Below are positions 47,458-56,303 of a stretch of 64,000 nucleotides of DNA, one piece after another. The position numbers and the translations under genes are program-made. How positions within the stretch are numbered: the stretch's first letter is position 1; each line of letters starts with the position of its first letter. Source of the stretch: Microbulbifer guangxiensis. Lineage in GTDB: Bacteria; Pseudomonadota; Gammaproteobacteria; Pseudomonadales; Cellvibrionaceae. Below the pieces are notes generated by a model. It searched no databases. It was not told the origin of the DNA and worked only from the letters and a program-made list of their open reading frames with translations. The stretch is taken from contig NZ_JAJSAQ010000003.1 in assembly GCF_021729075.1 (NCBI RefSeq), positions 124,001 to 188,000 of the forward strand. The letters run 5' to 3'.

Positions 47458-48319
47458 GGCCTGTTGATCCCTGTTGGCGAGATAAAGAACATTTCAGTAT
47501 TCAGGCAGTCTTCGATGCGCAAATTATAGACGCGTTACCGAGGCGCCATCTCCTTTACCTCACTATTGATCGGTTGTTCTTTACCAGCGACAAATGAGTA
47601 TCTGGAGTCCACTTCAGCGCTGGGTTTCTATCTTCAGAGGCTCCTTAACTGCGCAATTATTCCTGCAACTACAAGAGAGTTTTCGGGGGTGTTGTCGTGC
47701 TGTTCTTTGCGCTAATGTCTGTTTCTTCAGTAATTGCAATCTCGATATAGCGGATGGCGGAAGTGAATATCCGGTGCGCTCCTAACCCCTCGGGGCAGTC
47801 GGCGGCTGTCTCAGTTCGCGTGGCTCGCTGATCGAGCCCTCGCATTGCATTCCACTTGCGTCAGCTCGACAAATTGAAAAGGTCTGTTACCTGAGGTAGC
47901 GCGCCTTTTTATTATTGGATGACCGGAGTAAAAGGCTTTCCCTGCTCATTGATAGATATCAAGGCTCCTTTGCCTTTCTTGCCAGCGCGTTACAAACCTC
48001 GTCGATGAGCATTATGTGTCCATTTTGGTGGCGGGCGCTAAAGGTGTGATATCGTGGATGGAGTTACATCCGGTATTACATATAAAGTGCAGTTTCCGCT
48101 AGGAGAAGGCGCCAAAATCTATATCAGGCTGTGCACTGCTTATCCGCGGCCTGAAGGGCGGTAACCGGGGCGGTTTCACCAAAGCCTTAACGGGTCATCC
48201 GCCCCAATCACCCCGCTAATCGAGGTCAACCCTTCGTTCTGCTAGTCAGTAATCCTCGCGTGAATGGTGTAACCACCGCCTCCGCAAACTTAAACTATCC
48301 CAATACGACCCTGATTCAC
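47458..48319. other. 862-bp non-coding region with a decayed repeat copy
   Basis: No gene is supported. The middle (47753-47928) is a diverged copy of the block at 51116-51291, including a decayed terminator. The rest shows no recognisable RNA or protein. A 63-residue open frame at 47594 lacks homologous features. Confidence 0.6.
47753..47928. repeat. ~175-bp block, diverged copy 1
   Basis: By eye about 70% of positions match the block at 51116-51291: shared words include TGCGCTCCT, CGGGGCAG, GCGGCTGTCT, CGCTGATCGA, CAAATTGAAAAGG and GTTACCT. The terminator stem and tmRNA-end equivalents are degraded here (ATTGGATGACCGGAGTA), which suggests that this is the older of two related junctions. 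Confidence 0.7.
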
Positions 48320-49861
48320 CTAGGGCCGTGTGACCGGATGATCGATACGCTCACTCTCCAATCCATTTCGGTCCACCGCTACCACGGCAACGGTAGTAAT
48401 TTCTTCCTGCTGTTTGAACTTATGGCTGAGGACGTCCCCGGTCAAGATTTTATAGCGCCATTTCCCGTTCTCCAGATAGTGAAGCAACCATCGGGATGCA
48501 GCTTCATCACCGCTGGGCTGCCAGTGAATTGTCAGCCCGTCGACGGTTGACTGATAGCGCACACTGGGTGCCAGCGGGCGCGTACTGTCCAGCCAGGGAG
48601 ATGCAGGCACGAGTGCCTGATGGTAAAACACGGTATCTTTCAATAATTGCGCAAACTCGGGGTTTTCACTCACGGTTTTGACGTTCCAGAAAACCTGCCC
48701 GGTTTGCTCCTGTAACAGTGCACGGGTAAACAGAATCTGGTTTATGATTTCGTCGGTGCCCTGGCGCGTTGCTACCTGATTGCTGCTTAAACCTGGCCAG
48801 AGGTGACGCTGCTGGTGATTTTCACCCTGCCACCAGGCCAGCAGCATAGGAAAACTCTGTTCAATTCGGTTGATATTCCAGTAAAGCTGCGGCGTAAAGT
48901 AATCGAGCCAGCCTTCATTCAGCCAGAGCCGGGCATCGGCATAGAGCTCCTCATGCTGGTCAAACCCGGCGATCGTCTCCGGGTGTTTGGGGCGCCATAT
49001 GCCAATGGGGCTGATGCCAACCTTTACGTGGGGCTTGATCCGCTTTACTTCGCTGTAGATCTCTTTGACAAATCGGTTAACAGCCTCCCGCCGCCAGTCG
49101 GACAGGCTGAGCTGCCCCCCCTGCTGTTGATACTCCTGATAACTTCCACTGTCCGGAAAAGGTGCGCCCTGATTGTATGAGGGATAAGGATAGAAATAGT
49201 CATCATAGTGAATGCCATCGATATCGTAGCGCTGAACAATATCCGTTATTACCGCCAATGAATGGGTGATTGTGTCTTCTTGGGTTGGCTCCATCCAGTA
49301 CATGCCGTTGGCCAACTTTGCAACCAACCCCGGCTTTTTCTTGACGATGGAGTGCTTGGATACCGGGCCACCCTGAGTGTGGTGTGCGCGGTATGGATTT
49401 ACCCAGGCGTGCAGTTCCAGACCTCGCTGGTGGGCCTGCTCTATCCAGAAAGCGAGAGGGTCATAAAAGGGCTCTGGCGCCTTGCCCTGCTCGCCGGAAA
49501 GATAGTACGACCATGGCTCCAGCTCGCTTCTATACAGGGCATCTGCCTGTGGGCGGACCTGGAAAATCACCGCATTCATGTTTGCCGCCGCAACCTTATC
49601 CAGCAAGGCGATGGCCTCCTGCTGCTGTTGCTCTACGGGGAGCCCGGGCTTGCTGGGCCAGTCGATATTGGCAACCGTAGCTACCCAGGCAGCGCGGAAT
49701 TCCCTTGCCACCGTTTCCCGCTCAGCCCTTCCATAGTCTGGCAACTCCGCGTCGAACCACCTCGGATATTGCCATAGTGCCAGCGCCATTACGGCAATGG
49801 TTGCGGGGTAAATCCAGAGGAGCAGGCGCTTTACGGGTGAAGATTTGTTCGTTGTTGTCAT
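48320..49861 (-). CDS. GHL10-type glycoside-hydrolase-like membrane protein (YngK family)
   Basis: A 513-residue protein with an N-terminal membrane anchor (about 12-30) and a GHL10/DUF187 barrel. Family signatures are E-F-R-A-A-W-V-A-T-V-A-N-I-D-W-P-S near residue 52, H-A-W-V-N-P-Y-R near 150, I-D-G-I-H-Y-D-D-Y-F-Y-P near 215 and K-V-G-I-S-P-I-G-I-W-R near 275. A fibronectin-like tail (about 420-510) follows. Family members act on unidentified polysaccharides; Asp/Glu residues are in place, so hydrolysis is likely. It lies between the two copies of the repeated block, next to an amidase-like gene. Confidence 0.88.
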   Translation of the reverse strand: MTTTNKSSPVKRLLLWIYPATIAVMALALWQYPRWFDAELPDYGRAERETVAREFRAAWVATVANIDWPSKPGLPVEQQQQEAIALLDKVAAANMNAVIFQVRPQADALYRSELEPWSYYLSGEQGKAPEPFYDPLAFWIEQAHQRGLELHAWVNPYRAHHTQGGPVSKHSIVKKKPGLVAKLANGMYWMEPTQEDTITHSLAVITDIVQRYDIDGIHYDDYFYPYPSYNQGAPFPDSGSYQEYQQQGGQLSLSDWRREAVNRFVKEIYSEVKRIKPHVKVGISPIGIWRPKHPETIAGFDQHEELYADARLWLNEGWLDYFTPQLYWNINRIEQSFPMLLAWWQGENHQQRHLWPGLSSNQVATRQGTDEIINQILFTRALLQEQTGQVFWNVKTVSENPEFAQLLKDTVFYHQALVPASPWLDSTRPLAPSVRYQSTVDGLTIHWQPSGDEAASRWLLHYLENGKWRYKILTGDVLSHKFKQQEEITTVAVVAVDRNGLESERIDHPVTRP

Positions 49862-50212
49862 GATTCACTTGGTTGAGTTGTGACATGGATATTATTCAGG
49901 AATGTCTAAGCCAGGGGAATATACGTCCACACCTTTCCTTCAATGCCGCGAAGTGCTCAGGGTAGAGACGGTGAGACAAGTCTCCGACCGGGATATATAG
50001 CGAGAAAAGTTGCTGGGCTGCTTTCCCCCGGTCTGGAAAGAGGGATGCATGAGTCGATGTCTGCCGGGCCGCCATCGACCCATGCGAGGTTCAGGGCCTG
50101 GGGTAGGAGCGATACATCGGTCCGGGCGATAGAAGGTCACTATTGTTTGAATGGATATTCCGTAACTTGGTCTCTCTTTTTTATCGAAAATAGGGCTGGT
50201 GCAGGTATCACT
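49862..50212. other. Divergent spacer
   Basis: 351 bases between the leftward glycosidase and the rightward amidase-like gene. A frame is open across it from 49943, but the protein start fits best at 50213, so no gene is called. The sequence must include both promoters. Confidence 0.55.
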
Positions 50213-51040
50213 ATGCAGTTAATTGGTCTAAAGCCATCAATATTCGCAATATTGGCCCTATCGCTGCTGCAGGCCTGCACGGGCAATTCCCGGGTTGCCA
50301 CCGCTGATATTCGCCCGGTTGTGAAGTTGATGGAGCGGATCGATGTGCTATTGGTGTCTGATCACACCTTGCCGGGTCACCTCAATCTATCAACCGGCGG
50401 AGCCAATGGTGAAGAGCGCCTGTTCATTGACCCAACCCTGGACAGCCTGAATAGCAAGCTGTTGGGCCGTGGCCTCAATACGTACATCCTGAATGTCGAA
50501 GATATGATCGCGGGCAAAGACATACAGGACAAAGACACCTTTGATGCGGCCTACAAACAGTATGACCGGGTATTGGAGGCGGCAGTAAAGCATGGGGTTA
50601 CTATCGTCTCTATTCACTATGATGCGGATAAAGTGCCCGCAGGGGATAGCGGCAAAAATAAAGCCAATGCAAGTGCCGCAGAAGATGAGGAGGAGTATAG
50701 CTATGTCGGCGGCATTCAACTGATTCTGGACGAAAGGGCCACCAGTGACGCTACGCGTATCTTAGCGGACCAGATTATTCATCAAGACAAGATCTTGCAG
50801 GCCCTGAACGATGTCGGTTTTCGCATACGCCCGGGATATGCTGATAAAGTCCGCTTTCAGGACAATATGACATTGAATATCGCAGGCCACTCAGAAGGGG
50901 GTGCCTTCTTGCTGGAGATTGCGCCACAAGACCAGGCTGTTCGCCTCTATGGAAGTCCTGAGAAAATTGTCGAGGCGATAGAGACACCAATGGGATTGCT
51001 GGCGGATACGCTTTACGGGTTTCGGCAGGGCTTGCGCTAA
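50213..51040 (+). CDS. Lipoprotein related to N-acetylmuramoyl-L-alanine amidases (Amidase_3-like)
   Basis: A 275-residue protein with a lipobox L-L-Q-A-C (Cys22). The segments V-S-D-H-T-L-P-G-H, I-V-S-I-H-Y-D-A-D and L-L-E-I-A-P, in that order, correspond to the zinc His, S-I-H-A-N-A and catalytic-Glu segments of Amidase_3 enzymes, and the ending I-V-E-A-I-E-T-P-M-G-L-L-A is like their last helix. The match is remote and the acidic insert A-E-D-E-E-E is unusual. If right, it cleaves peptide stems from peptidoglycan at the outer membrane. ATG 50213 is the only start that leaves a signal peptide. Confidence 0.6.
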   Translation: MQLIGLKPSIFAILALSLLQACTGNSRVATADIRPVVKLMERIDVLLVSDHTLPGHLNLSTGGANGEERLFIDPTLDSLNSKLLGRGLNTYILNVEDMIAGKDIQDKDTFDAAYKQYDRVLEAAVKHGVTIVSIHYDADKVPAGDSGKNKANASAAEDEEEYSYVGGIQLILDERATSDATRILADQIIHQDKILQALNDVGFRIRPGYADKVRFQDNMTLNIAGHSEGGAFLLEIAPQDQAVRLYGSPEKIVEAIETPMGLLADTLYGFRQGLR

Positions 51041-51115
51041 CTCGAGATTTACTTTTGAGTCAGAAACATGAATATTGGGGTCAGAGTAAAATTTTGACGT
51101 TGGAATGGACGTTGT

Positions 51116-51291
51116 GATGGCGGGAGTGATTCGTCGTTGCGCTCCTCACCCCTTCGGGGCAGCCTGCGGCTGTCTTAGCGCGCTTTGCGCGCTGATCGAA
51201 CCCTACGCTGTTGCGTTCCCCTTCCGACAGCTTCATCAAATTAAAAAGGCCCGTTACCTTGCGGCAACGGGCCTTTTTGATTTGGTGGAGA
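51116..51291. repeat. ~175-bp block, intact copy 2 (ssrA 3' flank)
   Basis: This block repeats, with fewer changes, the one at 47753-47928. Both begin GATGGCGG(A/G)AGTGA. It contains a perfect terminator (51243-51278) and adjoins a piece of the tmRNA 3' end, so it reads as the native downstream flank of ssrA on the minus strand. Confidence 0.72.
51243..51278. terminator. Perfect bidirectional terminator
   Basis: AAAAAGGCCCGTT (51243-51255) is exactly inverted as AACGGGCCTTTTT (51266-51278). The run of five A before and T after make it effective both ways. On the minus strand it follows the tmRNA end directly, as an ssrA terminator should. Confidence 0.9.
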
Positions 51292-51303
51292 TGGCGGGAG
51301 TCG
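51283..51303 (-). other. tmRNA (ssrA) 3'-end fragment, candidate att site
   Basis: On the minus strand the 21 bases read CGACTCCCGCCATCTCCACC plus a final A: half of the T-loop, the acceptor stem and CCA of tmRNA. The rest of ssrA does not follow; from 51304 the sequence is unrelated. Integrases that use ssrA leave precisely such a 3' remnant at one end of the element. Confidence 0.8.
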
Positions 51304-51866
51304 CTACCAACGAATATTCCCGTCAAAACCCCTTTAAAAACAATAAGTTATGGTTCGATTTCTATCGACTGATGCCTACAGGTGGTATACGGCGTGTACC
51401 AAAAATGTACCAGAAGTGTACCAACCAGAGCATCTTTAGTCTTTTGGAATCGACTAATCAGCTTGTGAGCCAGGTTCCCCTGTCTATACCAGTTCGGTCG
51501 TTGCCATGGGTGCGGGTTCAATTCCGCTGCAGGATATTAAGCAATTCGATAGTACACTTAATCAGCGCCTCTTGATTTGAAGGGGAGAGCTAGTCGAAAA
51601 AAGCTTTAGGAGCAGTTGACGTTTGACCAGTCAGAACAGCCCCCCACAACGCTAGCTCAGATAGTATTTGAGCGAACTTTGCCCATTGTGGCTGAATGTT
51701 GACCAGCGGCGCACAAATTTGGCATCTTGCTCAATTATTAAGGGATAATGATGCGGTCCAATAGAGACCCTCTCTTAAGCCCACTTTTGGAGCCAGAGAG
51801 ATGTCTGCCAATTTGGGCAAGATTTAAATTGCCCTAATAATCAGAACCGTCGAGTAAGCTAAGCGG
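51304..51866. other. Non-coding island edge
   Basis: About 560 AT-richer bases between the tmRNA fragment and the kinase-like gene (its stop is at 51867). No gene is supported: one open frame entering from the repeat (51105-51575) crosses the terminator and att fragment. It contains three TGTACC iterons (51395-51422). No integrase is present. Confidence 0.6.
51395..51422. repeat. Three TGTACC iterons, 11-bp period
   Basis: TGTACC occurs at 51395, 51406 and 51417, exactly 11 bases apart, so all lie on one face of the helix. They sit about 100 bp inside the island edge, a place where integrase arm-type or excisionase sites are expected. Confidence 0.6.
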
Positions 51867-53363
51867 CTAATTGTTGACCATTTGAACAACAAATAGTCGT
51901 CCCCCAACGTCTTTGCTACAGAGCAATTGTAAACCATCTATTAGCTCTATATGTGCGCCTGGTGGAATGGGAGTTTTGCTCTTAACGTCAGAGAGATCTG
52001 GCATGTTTTCATTAACTAGAATCCAACGCCCATGATGCTTTATGAAATAACCCACTCTTTTCCGAAACTTGTCATCGAGTCGCTCATTGGGTACTAACTG
52101 TCGATTTATGTGGAATGGAAATAGGGACTGGTCTCGGTAGACCATTAATCGATGATTGTCTGGTTTGAAGTTCGCTCCGTCACGACTTGAGTAGAGGTTA
52201 AGCACTGGCAATGCACCTTCATATTTTTGGGTGCAAAAAGGACATGAGGGACTTTTTGTATTGTCAAATATATACCATGCTTGTGTGCATGCAGAATTGA
52301 CGCATGGCTGGACCAAATCTAATGTTTTAACTAAAGCTGTTTCCCATTCATCTGCAGTGGGACGATCGTTGGGTTTGTGCAGTCCGTTGATAAATGCGCG
52401 CTCAAATAACGGACTTAAGTATGGACCAGTTATCGTGTAAGGTAGCTTATCGGTATCCTTCCACGGTAACTCGCTTTCTCGTACGTTATCTAACTTGATA
52501 CGGTTGCTCGTATCGGAAGGGTGTTCTATGAACAGCGCATTTTCACCCATAGCAAGCGTCTCATCTTCATTGGGATCCAACGCGTGTACTTTATCTCCAC
52601 GTAGAGGGTGCCGTAATAATAAGTAATGGTATATGAGTACCGACAATGCATGGCGGTCTGTATAGATGCTGGGCAGTTTCCTATTCGGGTCATGCTTATC
52701 AAGGTGGCCCGTTGCCACGCATTCAGGTGCAATGAAGTCGGGAGTACCAACAACATCAGGAGGGTATTTTCCTGGTACTACAAGCCCATCAATATCTATG
52801 ATGCAGGTCTGTGCCTTGGTCGGAGCAACCAAGACATTTTTGTAACTGAGATCCGAGTGAGCAAGCCCCGCGGCGTGCATACGTCGTACAGATCGTGCAA
52901 TCTTTAGACATATCTGTAGGTAATTAAGCCAGTTACCTTTCTCCCTTGCATCCAAAAAACGCTCTCTGTTATTCGATGATGCGAACCACTTACCTTGCTT
53001 TTCTTTTCCTTTAATACCCAGCATGTCATTATTGATACTGCCGTATTCAAAGAAAAAATGCTCAGGGTATATAGGCATAACCATGCCTAATTTCCCTTCG
53101 TGCTCGATCATATGCTCCGGCCAGCAAAACTGTTCTCGCCAATAGTTACCACCTGGGGCATCAAAAATACGATCCTTATATGCCCCCGTTATCATCTCTA
53201 GCCTATCCCGTGACGCAGCATCCTGAGGTTCTCTGTAGAAGGCGACCACTTTAGTTTTACAGGGTGTGAAATAGACATCTTTCATTGCCCCAGAGCCAAC
53301 AATTTCGTCTACAAACTCTATAGTTTTTCCATCTAAAGTTTGAACTCGAATGACGTTAGTCAT
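51867..53363 (-). CDS. TerY-P Ser/Thr-kinase-like protein with zinc ribbon
   Basis: A 498-residue protein. Residues ~15-360 are kinase-like: catalytic loop H-S-D-L-S-Y-K-N near 168-175 and D-I-D-G-L in place of D-F-G, followed by F-I-A-P-E (A-P-E). The glycine loop is V-G-S-G-A-M-K-D-V-Y; the strand after it reads V-V-A-F-Y-R, so the usual V-A-x-K lysine is not obvious. A zinc ribbon follows (C-V-N-S-A-C ... C-P-F-C). It overlaps the phosphatase gene by 8 nt and is the last gene of the TerY operon. In Ter systems this kinase, PP2C phosphatase and TerY act as a phospho-signalling triad; targets are unknown. Confidence 0.88.
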   Translation of the reverse strand: MTNVIRVQTLDGKTIEFVDEIVGSGAMKDVYFTPCKTKVVAFYREPQDAASRDRLEMITGAYKDRIFDAPGGNYWREQFCWPEHMIEHEGKLGMVMPIYPEHFFFEYGSINNDMLGIKGKEKQGKWFASSNNRERFLDAREKGNWLNYLQICLKIARSVRRMHAAGLAHSDLSYKNVLVAPTKAQTCIIDIDGLVVPGKYPPDVVGTPDFIAPECVATGHLDKHDPNRKLPSIYTDRHALSVLIYHYLLLRHPLRGDKVHALDPNEDETLAMGENALFIEHPSDTSNRIKLDNVRESELPWKDTDKLPYTITGPYLSPLFERAFINGLHKPNDRPTADEWETALVKTLDLVQPCVNSACTQAWYIFDNTKSPSCPFCTQKYEGALPVLNLYSSRDGANFKPDNHRLMVYRDQSLFPFHINRQLVPNERLDDKFRKRVGYFIKHHGRWILVNENMPDLSDVKSKTPIPPGAHIELIDGLQLLCSKDVGGRLFVVQMVNN

Positions 53364-55257
53364 TGTTAATAACTCCGGTCAGAAGCGCCACAGAGCGATC
53401 GTCGTGATTTCCAGCTATAAAAAAGTTCAGCCAATCAGTCATTTTTTCTTTGGCTTGCTCTTTAGGTCCTATTAATTGTGGAGAAATTTCTGACCATAAT
53501 GCATCCCAAGGAGCCTTTTGACTGAGCTCAGATTCGGTAGAAAATTTTGCATCTGTAATGCCGTCTGTTAGAGCCATTAAGCAAGTGAAATCTGATATTA
53601 GATCAATTTTTATTCTTTTATAAATGTCATTACTTTGAAATAGAGAAGCTTCCAGAAACCGGGTTTGCCCTGCAAACTCACCGCTATCCGGAGTGCAAAG
53701 CAATTTAACACCGTTATTAACATCGTAAGCGACAAGAGCACCATCACCGATTGAAAACCCGATGACAAGGTGCCCCCTCTCTGTCTCCTTATGGATTAAA
53801 ACCAGAAAAGTGGTTGAAAAGTCCTTCGCTGACAGTTTATGAGTTTCCGCCTCACTATCGATGGCTAACACTGCCTTCCAACCAGCCTTAATCAGTGTTT
53901 CGTGCACCGCTTGTAGCGTGGCACCATTGAAAGTGAATGCACTGGTGTAATTGTCTTGAGCCAAGCAAGCATCGACAAGAGCTGTACCTGCTTCGCCATT
54001 CAGTGCTTCACTTAGATGTTCTATAGCTATATTTAGTGCTATCTCAGATCCTCGCCGAGAGTATTGACAGCTACCGGCACCGTCTGCGACAGCTAAAATA
54101 TGCCAGCCGCTTTCTTCTAACCACTTGATTCGCGCTTCGTCGTCTCGGTGAGTGCCTTTATGTGCATGGCTGCGCCCTCTTTTTGAGGCAGTTAGAAGCC
54201 GAATGCCATCATGGTCGATACAATCGGAGCTGTCGTCAGGCTTATGGAATAGTGCAGTTGGATCAGAGGGAATATTTTGCCATAGTGTTCGAGGGTCAGG
54301 GACTACCGTGAAACGGGCGATCAAAAAAACCGTCGCTTTTGAGTTTTCCTGTTCATCATTAGTGGCTATTCCCTGGAATCGCAATTCGAATTCGCCCGCA
54401 GTAGTAGGTGTGCCAAAAACCTCGTCACCACTTTCATTGATTTTTAGCGACAAATCTTTAGGGATATGGCATTCCTGAATACTTACCCCCGGCAGAGAAA
54501 TGGAGTGTTGGTACTCACGACCAACCATCCCATTTGGTAGCTGGATTCTCTCGGTGCGCTTTTGCCTCAGGCTTGACTTTGTCTCTTTTAAATTAGTTTG
54601 TTTTGTAAATGTAACAATGTTTTGCGTTATTGATGCTGTAGGGTCAGGACGATTAATCGGATCCGTCTTTGCTACTTCTTGCCTATCTAAATCAGTTGAA
54701 TTAAACGGCTCAAAGGGTTTCAGTTCAGAATCTGGGTTATTCCCGAAACTGCCTTGACCACATTTATCATATGGTGGAAGTGAATTTTTACCACTATCGC
54801 TATCATCATTATTTTCTTCTTGAATAGCTTCATTTGTTGATTCTAGGCATTCTGACTTACTTTGGGTCCTAGCAGAAAGCTCATCATTCTCATCGACTGA
54901 ATTTATGGATTTAGTTTGAGAAATAGCTGCCGATTCAGCAGACAAAGACGAGGATCCTTCATTGACAGATGGCAGCTTGTCATTATCTTTTATAGAAGAT
55001 GTACTGAGAGCGTCATTAGTTTTTGCTGAGGTTGATTCAGCTACATGATCGGGGTTGACATTTTTCTCGCTAATATCTTCTATTTCTCTTGCATCAGCGT
55101 TCTTACAGAGCTCTCGTATGCGTTGGAGCAACATGCGATACTGTTCGCGAATTTTAGTGTCGTTCGCTATATGAGAAATTCGTGTCTTGGATATATCTAC
55201 TCCACTTATCTCAAGTAGTTGGCTCAATTCTTCTGCAGTTAAAACATTTTCAGACAT
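53356..55257 (-). CDS. PP2C-type phosphatase of the TerY-P triad
   Basis: A 633-residue protein in three parts. Residues 1-45 are helical; ~45-240 are a Ser/Asp/Glu/Asn-rich, low-complexity linker; ~250-330 form a small beta domain (G-R-E-Y-Q-H-S-I-S-L-P...G-D-E-V-F-G-T-P-T-T-A-G-E-F-E-L, an immunoglobulin-like repeat); ~355-630 is a PP2C phosphatase with metal aspartates in A-V-A-D-G-A-G, A-L-T-D-G-I-T-D and N-H-D-D-R-S. It should dephosphorylate partners of the kinase encoded next. Start overlaps the TerY stop by one base (TAATG). Confidence 0.88.
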   Translation of the reverse strand: MSENVLTAEELSQLLEISGVDISKTRISHIANDTKIREQYRMLLQRIRELCKNADAREIEDISEKNVNPDHVAESTSAKTNDALSTSSIKDNDKLPSVNEGSSSLSAESAAISQTKSINSVDENDELSARTQSKSECLESTNEAIQEENNDDSDSGKNSLPPYDKCGQGSFGNNPDSELKPFEPFNSTDLDRQEVAKTDPINRPDPTASITQNIVTFTKQTNLKETKSSLRQKRTERIQLPNGMVGREYQHSISLPGVSIQECHIPKDLSLKINESGDEVFGTPTTAGEFELRFQGIATNDEQENSKATVFLIARFTVVPDPRTLWQNIPSDPTALFHKPDDSSDCIDHDGIRLLTASKRGRSHAHKGTHRDDEARIKWLEESGWHILAVADGAGSCQYSRRGSEIALNIAIEHLSEALNGEAGTALVDACLAQDNYTSAFTFNGATLQAVHETLIKAGWKAVLAIDSEAETHKLSAKDFSTTFLVLIHKETERGHLVIGFSIGDGALVAYDVNNGVKLLCTPDSGEFAGQTRFLEASLFQSNDIYKRIKIDLISDFTCLMALTDGITDAKFSTESELSQKAPWDALWSEISPQLIGPKEQAKEKMTDWLNFFIAGNHDDRSVALLTGVINND

Positions 55258-56291
55258 TAACCTCGCCCTCGTGTCACGTCAAAGTCACTGGAGCCACCTT
55301 CAACGCTGAACTCTCCATTCTTTCTGCACCATGGGCATTGAAATAAGCCAGGTCCATTCGTGCATAGTAGCTTACCACACCCACACATCGCGAACGCTGT
55401 GTGGTTTCCACAGTGAGGACATGGAGGGAAACCTTCCAAGTTCTCTGTTCCAATTTGTTGATCGGTAGTCCCTTCCGCTGACCAAACGAAGTAATTTTCT
55501 TCTACTCCAAATGCTCCTTCCAGTTCAAACTGTCTGTTAGCGAAGTGGTTATCCTTGCTTCGGTTGTATTTTATCAAGTAGGGTCGCTCACTCTTTTGAC
55601 AGCGACCGGTTAGAACGACAACTGACTCATCGATAACACTAGAAGAGTGTTGTGGGACATTTTTCACTAGAGTTAAACCCGCCGGTTTTTTGGCTAGTGA
55701 TACGCTGCCTGTATTAGCTTCTACCGCGTGACTTGTGGCCGTGACAGAGTTGCTGACCCAATCGATAAACTCTTTGAATTGCTTGTTGTCAGAGCCATCA
55801 AACTGCAATACATGCTCGGTTAATTTTCCGAGCAATGAAGTATCAGACTGATCACCAAGTGTAATTGCTACTAACTGTGCTTTTTCAGAAAAGCTATTTT
55901 GCCAGCGAGAAATAGCTGATGCTGTGTCATCCGTCGGTTTGCCGTCTGTAAGCAGAAATACGACAGGCTTCCAGTCACCCCGTTTTTCATTGGTGGTTTT
56001 AATAACATCTCGGTCAATGCAATCCATCAAGCAATCAAGCGCGTGTCCAAGAGCCGTGCCACTGCCTAGTGGCAAGCGCGGCGGATAAAAGCTAACCACG
56101 TCTATTAACGGCGCTATAAGATCAGCCTTTCCAGCAAATGCAATAACCGATAGATAAACGGTTTCGAGAGCATGAGGATCGGTACGTAAAGAGCGAACGA
56201 TTTGTTCCATCCCGCTCTCAAGTTGGCGTAGCGGACTGCCAACCATGGATTCTGAAACGTCTAGCACAAAATAAACTGGGAGTCGGCGCAT
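55257..56291 (-). CDS. TerY-type VWA protein with C-terminal zinc ribbon
   Basis: A 344-residue protein with a von Willebrand A domain (1-190) and a TerY-C-like zinc-ribbon tail (about 290-335, C-P-H-C, C-G-C and C-P-W-C). The metal-dependent adhesion site reads D-V-S-E-S-M, with Glu where Gly is usual, followed by L-T-D-G-K-P-T-D. It is the only one of the three TerY copies with the zinc tail. It directly precedes the phosphatase gene, which agrees with the usual TerY-P order. Confidence 0.9.
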   Translation of the reverse strand: MRRLPVYFVLDVSESMVGSPLRQLESGMEQIVRSLRTDPHALETVYLSVIAFAGKADLIAPLIDVVSFYPPRLPLGSGTALGHALDCLMDCIDRDVIKTTNEKRGDWKPVVFLLTDGKPTDDTASAISRWQNSFSEKAQLVAITLGDQSDTSLLGKLTEHVLQFDGSDNKQFKEFIDWVSNSVTATSHAVEANTGSVSLAKKPAGLTLVKNVPQHSSSVIDESVVVLTGRCQKSERPYLIKYNRSKDNHFANRQFELEGAFGVEENYFVWSAEGTTDQQIGTENLEGFPPCPHCGNHTAFAMCGCGKLLCTNGPGLFQCPWCRKNGEFSVEGGSSDFDVTRGRG

Positions 56292-56303
56292 AATAACCTC
56301 GTT

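Noticed and set aside
51504-51525. T-arm-like GCGGGTTCAATTCCGC
   Set aside because: It resembles a tRNA T-loop, but the stem pairs poorly and no acceptor or anticodon arms are near, so it is not called as a tRNA or second att site.
51105-51575. 156-residue open frame at the island edge
   Set aside because: It runs through the repeat, the terminator and the tmRNA fragment. It is not a gene; no integrase signature occurs in it.
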